Below, in pieces: positions 1 through 4,808 of a DNA stretch of 6,728 nt; the stretch's first letter is position 1; the number at the start of each line of letters is the position of its first letter. The position numbers were made by a program, and so were the translations under genes. The notes under the pieces are model-generated. The model did not search any database. It was not told the DNA's origin and saw only the letters and a list, made by a program, of their open reading frames with translations. Source of the DNA: Chloroflexota bacterium. GTDB taxonomy: Bacteria > Chloroflexota > Anaerolineae > Caldilineales > Caldilineaceae. The stretch is from contig QEUY01000231.1 of NCBI GenBank assembly GCA_003577365.1, forward strand, positions 1 to 6,728, read 5' to 3'.

Positions 1-99
1 GCAACTGAGCACCCAGCCTTCCTCGTGCAAAAAATATTCGCGAAAATCTGTGCCGCCCCCCAAAAAGCTGACGCGCAGCGGCGTCTGGGTGATGATCAT
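1..99 (-). CDS. GHMP-family sugar kinase, N-terminal fragment (runs off left edge)
   Basis: Only the first 33 codons are present. They read MIITQTPLRVSFLGGGTDF and continue to the window edge. This matches the start of sugar kinases of the GHMP superfamily (galactokinase, homoserine, mevalonate and phosphomevalonate kinases), especially the group annotated as D-glycero-D-manno-heptose-7-phosphate kinase (HddA-like), which typically opens with a TPLRxSFxGGGTDF block. Members phosphorylate a sugar or sugar phosphate with ATP in the cytoplasm; the exact sugar cannot be told from this fragment. The ATG at 99-97 overlaps the TGA of the nucleotidyltransferase gene (98-96) as ATGA, and a strong AAAGGAG sits 7 nt upstream, so the start is well supported and translation is probably coupled. 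The ATP-binding motif and active-site residues lie outside the window. The family call is fairly sure, the substrate is not. Confidence 0.82.
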   Translation of the reverse strand, partial: MIITQTPLRVSFLGGGTDFREYFLHEEGWVLSC

Positions 100-1394
100 C
101 CACGGTCTCCTTTATGCTCGCGGCCTGTCCAACGCACCAGCGCGAGACGCCCAATCTCGCGCTCGGCCCACCCCACCGCTCCCCAGCCGCTTGCCTGCGG
201 CGTTCGCGCCGCGCCGGCCAATCCCAACAGCAGCTCCAGGGCGCGTACGCTCAGGTGTGCCCAGTGGCGTGGGTAGAGCAGCCAGACGCGCGGCGAGTGG
301 GCCGGCAGCCCGGCCTGGCGCGCCAGCTCCGGCCAGGCCGGAAAACAGATGCGCCGCACGACGGCCCACTTCTCGGCCCAGGTGGTGGTCAGATGCCAGC
401 GGCCCACATTGGTCGACCATGGCCCCTCGCCGTCGTCGACCCAGCCAAGCACGCGCTGTTCAGCCCACTGCACCAGCCGGTCGTCGAAGCGGGCAGGCCG
501 CAGCCGCGCCACCACTTCCGGCGGCACAGCCGCGGCCAACAGCCGCCGGGCCAAGAGCAGCGCCAGGTGGACATTGCGCTCGCAGCGCCAGGCGTGCGCC
601 CTGGCGCAGACCGCTGCCCAGTCGATGCGCGCCCCCTGGCGTTCCACAACCTGCTGAATATCGCACAGACAGCGCAGACAGAAGCGGTCGCACACATGCT
701 GAAAAGTCATATGGACGCACAGGTGCAGCAGCAGGTCCGCCGGGGATAAGGCGAGCGCGGCAGCCCCGGCCAGCCGCACCGGCTCGGCGCGCGCCCACAG
801 CCCATCCATGTCGATCTGGAAGGGTGCGTCTTGGCTCACCAGCGCCCAGTGGATCTCCAGGTTCACCGGCAGTTCGGGGTGCGTATAGAGATCATGGTGC
901 AGCAGGTGCGGTGCGTCAGTTGGGATCTCTTCAGGGCGATAGCCGAGCGCAGCCAGCAGGTCGCGCACCTGGCCGCGCGCCTCGGCGCGCACCAACAGGT
1001 CGATATCGCTCATCATGCGCAGCGCGGCGTCGCCATAGACGGCCTGCGCCAGATAGGCCCCTTTGAGGACGATGACCTCGACCCCGTGGGCGTGCAGGTG
1101 ATCCAGCACGCCGCGCAACTGGCGGTAGAGGGCGAAGTTGCGCAGCGCGCTCTCCAGGCCATGGTCGCGCAGCCGCTGCATCACTGCTGCCGGCGCAGCC
1201 TTGCCTGCTGTCTGCTGCCGGAGCGCAGCGTAGACCAGCGGCCCGACGGCCAGGTCGGCGGCCTTGAGCGCCAGCCGCTGCCATTCTCGCGCCGGAGCCA
1301 GCGCGCAGCTCTCCTGCTGCCGGTGCGCCGCAGGTCGCAGCAGCTCCAACAGACAGGCGTCGACAGGGTCGTAGAGATCCCAATCCAGCGTCAC
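96..1394 (-). CDS. PF14907-like nucleotidyltransferase of a lasso peptide cluster
   Basis: A 432-residue protein starting at GTG (1394). The hallmark of the uncharacterised NTP_transf_5 family is visible: a KG pair in VLKGAYLAQAVYGD (about residues 109-122), then the acidic metal-binding pair in SDIDLLV (D130, D132), the usual layout of a polymerase-beta-type nucleotidyltransferase fold. Later come LSPADLLLHLCVH and a helical half with a CDIQQVVERQG..IDW segment, also usual for the family, and the length is typical. Family members recur in lasso peptide clusters that carry an HPr-like kinase, and are thought to modify the phosphorylated C-terminus; I infer the same role here. The donor (nucleotide or sugar) is unknown. 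A 39-bp gap separates it from the ABC gene, and its TGA overlaps the ATG of the sugar kinase. AAAAGG lies 7 nt before the GTG and supports this start. Confidence 0.85.
   Translation of the reverse strand: MTLDWDLYDPVDACLLELLRPAAHRQQESCALAPAREWQRLALKAADLAVGPLVYAALRQQTAGKAAPAAVMQRLRDHGLESALRNFALYRQLRGVLDHLHAHGVEVIVLKGAYLAQAVYGDAALRMMSDIDLLVRAEARGQVRDLLAALGYRPEEIPTDAPHLLHHDLYTHPELPVNLEIHWALVSQDAPFQIDMDGLWARAEPVRLAGAAALALSPADLLLHLCVHMTFQHVCDRFCLRCLCDIQQVVERQGARIDWAAVCARAHAWRCERNVHLALLLARRLLAAAVPPEVVARLRPARFDDRLVQWAEQRVLGWVDDGEGPWSTNVGRWHLTTTWAEKWAVVRRICFPAWPELARQAGLPAHSPRVWLLYPRHWAHLSVRALELLLGLAGAARTPQASGWGAVGWAEREIGRLALVRWTGREHKGDRG
107..113 (-). promoter_or_regulatory. Shine-Dalgarno site for the GHMP kinase
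   Basis: On the minus strand AAAGGAG lies 7 nt before the ATG at 99. It falls inside the last codons of the nucleotidyltransferase gene. It is the clearest ribosome-binding site in the window and fixes the start of the truncated sugar kinase. Confidence 0.75.
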
Positions 1395-1400
1395 GGAATA

Positions 1401-1421
1401 CCTTTTCGAGGAGCCTTTTCG
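1401..1421 (-). repeat. Twin 8-bp direct repeat in the ABC/nucleotidyltransferase spacer
   Basis: The 39-bp spacer holds CGAAAAGG twice on the minus strand (1408-1401 and 1421-1414), 13 bp apart. The copy nearest the GTG start at 1394 sits at Shine-Dalgarno distance. The other is too far upstream to serve this start and may be a tandem-duplication remnant. The repeats are seen directly; function is inferred. Confidence 0.45.
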
Positions 1422-1433
1422 GGAAGGCGAAGT

Positions 1434-3338
1434 CTATAGCGTTGGTAAAACCGTCTGGCCGAGCGCGCCGCCGGGCATCGGCTTGCGCGCCGGCGGCGTG
1501 ACCCTCGCCTCACCCGCCAGTTGGTCATGCCAAGCCTGGGCATACAGCCCGCCGCGCGCCAGCAGCGCCTCGTGCGTGCCCGATTCCACGATGCGCCCGC
1601 CGTCTAGCACACAGATCAAATCGGCGCGCATGGCGGTCATAAAACGGTGTGTGATCAACAAGGTGGTGCGCCCGGCGGCCAGCCGCCGCAACCGCTCAAA
1701 CCAATCGACCTCGGTCCACAGGTCCATCAAGCTGGTCGGCTCGTCCAGCACCAGGAGCTGTCCCTGGCGATAGAAGGCACGCGCCAGCGCCAGCCGCTGC
1801 CATTCGCCGCCGCTCAACTGCACCCCTTCGGCAAAGAGCTTGCCCAGCAGCGTCTCATATTGGTGGGGAAGCTGCTCGGCAAAGGCATCCACGCCCGCGG
1901 CGTGCGCCGCGCGGCGGATGGCCGCGCGGTCCGGCGGGCGCGCCGGGTCGCCATAGGCAATGTTTTCGGCCACCGTCGCCACATAGGGCACAGGGAATTG
2001 GAACATGCAGCTCAACAGCCGGCGCAGATCCGCCAGGCGCATGCGCCGGAGATCGACGCCGTCGATCTCGATTCGTCCTCCCTCCGGGTCATAGAAGCGG
2101 CAGAGCAGCTTGACCAGCGTCGTTTTGCCTGCGCCGTTGAAGCCGACCAGCGCCGTGATCTTGCCGGCGGGCAATGTGAAGTTAAAGTTTTCAAAGACAG
2201 GGCGGCTGCTGCCGGGATAGCGGAAGGTGAGGTTGCGAAAGCACACTTCCCCCGCGGCCCGCGGCGAAGGCGGCACTGGGTCGGCGGCGTCGGTCACCTG
2301 CGGCTGCAACGCCAGAAACTCAAACAGATTCTGCAGATAGAGGGAATGGCGCTGGATTTGGCTGAGGCTGCCCGCCAGCCCTTGCAGCGCGGTTTGGCCG
2401 CGGCTCAAGGTCTGGTAAAACAGCACCAGGTCGCCCAGGCTCGCCAGCCCCAACAGCGCCTGCCGCAGCATCCAGAGCATCGCCCCAGCCGAGACCGCGG
2501 CCGCGGCCAGCCATGCGCCGAACTGGACCAGACTTTGGTCGCGCACCAGCCGCAGTTGCTCGCCGCGCAGCCGCTGGCGCAGGCCGCGGTAGCGTGCGAT
2601 CAGGTGCGGCCCCAGGTCAAACAGGCGCAGTTCGGAGGCGACCGAGTCCACAGTCAGCAGGGTGTCGTCATATTGCAGCCGGCGGCGGTCGGCGGTGTGC
2701 GCCTGCCACCAGCGATGAAAGCGGCGGTTGGCGAGGGTCGCGCCCCAAAAACCGGGCAGCGCGGCCAGCGCCAGTGCCAGCGGCAGCCACAGCCCATAGG
2801 GGAGGATCAGGCTGCCCAGCGCCAGGGTGGCGATCCCGCTCTGCACCAGCCCGCCCAGGCTCTCCAGCAGCGCCGGCGGGCGGCTAGTCAGTTCCTTGGC
2901 CGCCTGATAGAGCCGGTCGTTGTACTCTGCCGACTCGAAGAAGGCCAGGTCGGCGCGGATCGCCTGCTGGTGGACCAGCCCGCGCAGATGATCCTGGATC
3001 AGCTCAGTCTGGGTCGCGCCGACCCAGGCCAGGGCGCTCTGCAGCGCCTGCTGCGCGGCCAGCGCCGCGGCCATCAAGAGCGCGATCGCCAGCGTCTGCC
3101 GCAACTGCCGGGGATCGCTGCCGCCCGCGGCGAGCAGCCCGACCAGGTGATCGGTCAACCGTTTGGTCAGGGCGACCACCACGGCGGGCATCAGCCCCAA
3201 GCCGGCGAGCAGCCCGAACCAAGCCAGCGTCCAGCGCGCCGACGCGCCCCAGACCAAGCGCAGCGTCTGGGCGATCAGCGCGGCGCGGTGGGGCGCGGCC
3301 TGCGCGCTCCCCGTGATCTGGTGCAGCAGCGTTTTCAT
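1434..3338 (-). CDS. Lasso-type ABC exporter, fused membrane and ATPase domains
   Basis: A 634-residue ABC half-transporter that would work as a homodimer in the cytoplasmic membrane to export the mature peptide and give self-immunity. The first roughly 330 residues are hydrophobic, with helices near 36-58, 81-103, 164-198 and 270-292. The ATPase part shows Walker A GFNGAGKTT (399-407), Q-loop Gln447, signature LSGGEWQR (508-515), Walker B LLVLDEP (528-534) with catalytic Glu533, and H-loop His564. The D-loop is SLMDLW, not the common SALD; variants of this kind with a following WFxR are what I recall for lasso-cluster (D-type) exporters. There is no N-terminal C39 peptidase domain, so leader removal must be done elsewhere. 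The reading frame stays open upstream to 4100, but that is overlap with the kinase gene in another frame. The ATG at 3338 overlaps the kinase TGA as ATGA and gives an N-terminus of normal length. Confidence 0.92.
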   Translation of the reverse strand: MKTLLHQITGSAQAAPHRAALIAQTLRLVWGASARWTLAWFGLLAGLGLMPAVVVALTKRLTDHLVGLLAAGGSDPRQLRQTLAIALLMAAALAAQQALQSALAWVGATQTELIQDHLRGLVHQQAIRADLAFFESAEYNDRLYQAAKELTSRPPALLESLGGLVQSGIATLALGSLILPYGLWLPLALALAALPGFWGATLANRRFHRWWQAHTADRRRLQYDDTLLTVDSVASELRLFDLGPHLIARYRGLRQRLRGEQLRLVRDQSLVQFGAWLAAAAVSAGAMLWMLRQALLGLASLGDLVLFYQTLSRGQTALQGLAGSLSQIQRHSLYLQNLFEFLALQPQVTDAADPVPPSPRAAGEVCFRNLTFRYPGSSRPVFENFNFTLPAGKITALVGFNGAGKTTLVKLLCRFYDPEGGRIEIDGVDLRRMRLADLRRLLSCMFQFPVPYVATVAENIAYGDPARPPDRAAIRRAAHAAGVDAFAEQLPHQYETLLGKLFAEGVQLSGGEWQRLALARAFYRQGQLLVLDEPTSLMDLWTEVDWFERLRRLAAGRTTLLITHRFMTAMRADLICVLDGGRIVESGTHEALLARGGLYAQAWHDQLAGEARVTPPARKPMPGGALGQTVLPTL

Positions 3339-4333
3339 CGGGATTCCGCCTCGCCCATCCCTGCCGGTTGCGGCTGCTGCTCCGGTGCAGCGGCTTGAAC
3401 ATAGGCCCAGACCGCATCCGCCACACGCGGCAGCGCGGCGAGCGCATACGGGCGTCCAAGCAAGCTCACGCGCGTGCCCCGCGCCAGCGCCACGCATTGG
3501 GCAAAGTGGCGGGTCTGAGCCTGCATCTGCTGCAGCACGTCTGTGCCAAAGCGGGCCGGATACCAGTGCGGCAGCAGCGCCAGCAGGGCTTGCTTTTCGT
3601 TTAAGGGCGTAATCTCGATCTGGGCGCTGTGCCGCATCACAAAGAGATGGCGCAGCGGCACAGGCCGCGGCGTTTGCTGGGATGCAACGGGCAGCCCCCG
3701 CTTCTCCACTTCGGGGCGCAGCCGTTTGAGCGCAGCGGGAGAGAGGCCAAGCTGGTGCAGCGCGTCCGGCCACAGCTTCATCTGGCAGAACCCCGGCAGC
3801 GCCAGCAGACCCGGACCCGCCACCGCCAGCAGGTCGTCGGCGACGAGGCGCGCGCCGCGCTGCTGCATCCCCATCGCCAGCGTAGATTTGCCCGCGCCTT
3901 TGTCGCCGAGAAAGCCCACGCCCTGCCCCTCCAGCGCCACGCTGCTGCCGTGCAGGACGGTTGCGCCGCGCTGGCAGAGCAGCAGGGCAAACGCGCTGCC
4001 CGTGACAAACAGCCCCAGCAGCCGCCCCGTCACCCCGCGCCGCGGCCAGATCTCGATCTCGCGGCCTGCGCGGATCACAAAGTGGCCGACATCGTCCCAC
4101 GCCAGCATCACCTCGGCGGGCGAGGCTGTGATGGAACGCACGGCCCCCGCTGCAGCAGGGAGCGGCGCATCCGCGCCAGAATGGACGCGGATCACCACTT
4201 CAATAGGCTCCTGTTCAATAGGCTCCCGTCTAGAATCATGGGCAAGCCCGTGTCTGCGCGGCGCGTCCAGCCGGGCCGCGGGCAATTCAATGGCCGACTC
4301 GACCGCCAGCCCAAAGACAGTGTATTGGTGCAT
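3335..4333 (-). CDS. HPr kinase-like lasso peptide kinase
   Basis: A 332-residue protein related to HPr kinase/phosphorylase. The N-terminus MHQYTVFGLAVESAIELP is typical of the group found in lasso clusters. LHGSSVAL (127-134) precedes Walker A GDKGAGKST (143-151), then the acidic VADDLLAV (164-171) and PGFCQMKLWPDA (180-191). In characterised relatives of paeninodin-type clusters this enzyme uses ATP to phosphorylate the side chain of the precursor's C-terminal Ser. The precursor next door ends in Ser, which agrees. No good Shine-Dalgarno precedes the ATG at 4333; the start is chosen because family proteins begin at this FGL-containing stretch. Its stop overlaps the ABC start by 4 nt. A 15-bp tandem duplication encodes EPIEQ-EPIEV near residues 36-45, outside the kinase core. 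It is unlikely to be true HPrK of sugar regulation, given its operon. Confidence 0.9.
   Translation of the reverse strand: MHQYTVFGLAVESAIELPAARLDAPRRHGLAHDSRREPIEQEPIEVVIRVHSGADAPLPAAAGAVRSITASPAEVMLAWDDVGHFVIRAGREIEIWPRRGVTGRLLGLFVTGSAFALLLCQRGATVLHGSSVALEGQGVGFLGDKGAGKSTLAMGMQQRGARLVADDLLAVAGPGLLALPGFCQMKLWPDALHQLGLSPAALKRLRPEVEKRGLPVASQQTPRPVPLRHLFVMRHSAQIEITPLNEKQALLALLPHWYPARFGTDVLQQMQAQTRHFAQCVALARGTRVSLLGRPYALAALPRVADAVWAYVQAAAPEQQPQPAGMGEAESR
4199..4228. repeat. 15-bp tandem duplication inside the kinase gene
   Basis: On the plus strand TTCAATAGGCTCCTG (4199-4213) is followed at once by TTCAATAGGCTCCCG (4214-4228), one mismatch in 15. It equals five codons, so the frame is kept, and it produces the acidic EPIEQEPIE stretch in the N-terminal part of the kinase. 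The repeat is less GC-rich than its surroundings, which fits a recent slippage duplication. Confidence 0.85.
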
Positions 4334-4386
4334 CGGTCTGTTATCGATGGGGCAAGAGCCTGGTAAAAGACCTGCGTGAACGCATG

Positions 4387-4408
4387 GCGTGATGGAAAGA
4401 GCCGGCGG
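4387..4408 (+). repeat. Left arm of a perfect 22-bp inverted repeat flanking the precursor gene
   Basis: The plus strand here begins GCGTGATGGAAAGAGCCG and ends with a GCGG completing 22 bases. The exact reverse complement occurs at 4753-4774. The match stops cleanly at both ends, with only weak similarity further in. This arm lies in the precursor/kinase spacer, 53 bp before the kinase ATG. A chance 22-bp match in a window this size is extremely unlikely. Function is unknown. Confidence 0.9.
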
Positions 4409-4441
4409 CGCAAGCGTCAGCCGTGTTCGCCTGTGTTGCCG

Positions 4442-4479
4442 GCCGCAAGCAGGATGGCCCGCGAGCCTCTCCTTGCGGC
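4442..4479 (-). promoter_or_regulatory. Stem-loop just downstream of the precursor gene
   Basis: In the transcript GCCGCAAG (4479-4472) can pair with CTTGCGGC (4449-4442). A further GGA/TCC pairing past a small bulge could extend the stem. It starts 14 nt after the precursor stop. No run of U follows, so it is not a standard intrinsic terminator. It could slow polymerase or stabilise the 3' end of a precursor message, a common way to make more precursor than enzymes. The pairing is visible; the role is inferred. Confidence 0.5.
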
Positions 4480-4493
4480 TTGTTGCGGACTGC

Positions 4494-4691
4494 CTAGCTG
4501 CCCGTGCAGAGCCGGGACAGCGGCCCGAAGCGCGGACAGCCGTTGTTTACATCTGCACCGGTTTGGTCCTCGATGATCATCGACAGGATGTCTCCGCTGC
4601 CGGGCCAGATGACCGCCTGGGTGATCTCTTCGATTGCACCGTAGCGGCGAACGGTTGGGACCACATAGGGTTTAGGCTGGTGTTTTGCCAT
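4494..4691 (-). CDS. Lasso-type RiPP precursor peptide, leader plus unusual core
   Basis: A 65-residue peptide. The leader MAKHQPKPYVVPTVRRYG continues AIEEITQ and fits the YxxPxLxxxGxxxxxT recognition motif of B1-type leader-binding proteins: Tyr9, Pro12, Val14 in the Leu place, Gly18, Thr24. Thr24 is normally the next-to-last leader residue, which puts the core start at Ala26 (AVIWPGSGD), with Asp34 as ninth residue, the right spacing for a nine-membered macrolactam. The remaining 31 residues include Cys52 and Cys62 and end in LCTGS; the C-terminal Ser65 suits the adjacent HPr-like kinase. A 40-residue core is long for a lasso peptide, so the true cut or product type is uncertain. The frame is open upstream to an ATG at 4790, but 4691 is preferred because lasso leaders usually start close to this motif. 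Only a weak GAGAG lies 8-12 nt before the ATG. It sits directly after the cyclase gene. Confidence 0.83.
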   Translation of the reverse strand: MAKHQPKPYVVPTVRRYGAIEEITQAVIWPGSGDILSMIIEDQTGADVNNGCPRFGPLSRLCTGS

Positions 4692-4752
4692 GGCATGACT
4701 CTCGGAGGATGGACTGCTACAGATTCCAATGAACACGCGCATCTCACCTGTA

Positions 4753-4774
4753 CCGCCGGCTCTTTCCATCACGC
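4753..4774 (-). repeat. Right arm of the perfect 22-bp inverted repeat
   Basis: The minus strand carries the same 22 bases as the plus strand at 4387-4408. This arm lies in the cyclase/precursor spacer, 34 bp after the cyclase TAA and 61 bp before the precursor ATG. The two arms enclose 344 bp that contain the whole precursor gene and a downstream stem-loop and no other gene. Confidence 0.9.
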
Positions 4775-4808
4775 GGTTGATATGCTCCATAGATCGCTTG
4801 CTATGCTG

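Noticed and set aside
50..1066. Long plus-strand frame opposite the nucleotidyltransferase gene.
   Set aside because: Low-complexity Arg/Pro/Ala translation and antisense to a gene with family motifs.
1647..3398. A 583-residue open frame on the plus strand, opposite the ABC gene.
   Set aside because: It is antisense to a clear ABC transporter, is rich in Gln, Arg and Ala with no recognisable motif, and is the usual shadow of GC-rich coding sequence.
3339..4100. Upstream extension of the ABC reading frame that would make an 888-residue protein.
   Set aside because: The extension lies in a different frame inside the kinase gene, is low complexity, and the ATG at 3338 gives the normal ABC N-terminus with an ATGA overlap.
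4570..4583. Perfect 14-bp palindrome TCGATGATCATCGA within the precursor core region, as a possible operator.
   Set aside because: About 0.4 such palindromes are expected by chance in a window this size, and it lies within codons for Ser-Met-Ile-Ile-Glu, so it is not convincing.
4692..4790. Longer precursor start at 4790, adding 33 residues.
   Set aside because: The added part runs through the inverted-repeat arm and does not resemble a leader; lasso leaders usually begin near the YxxP motif, as with the ATG at 4691.
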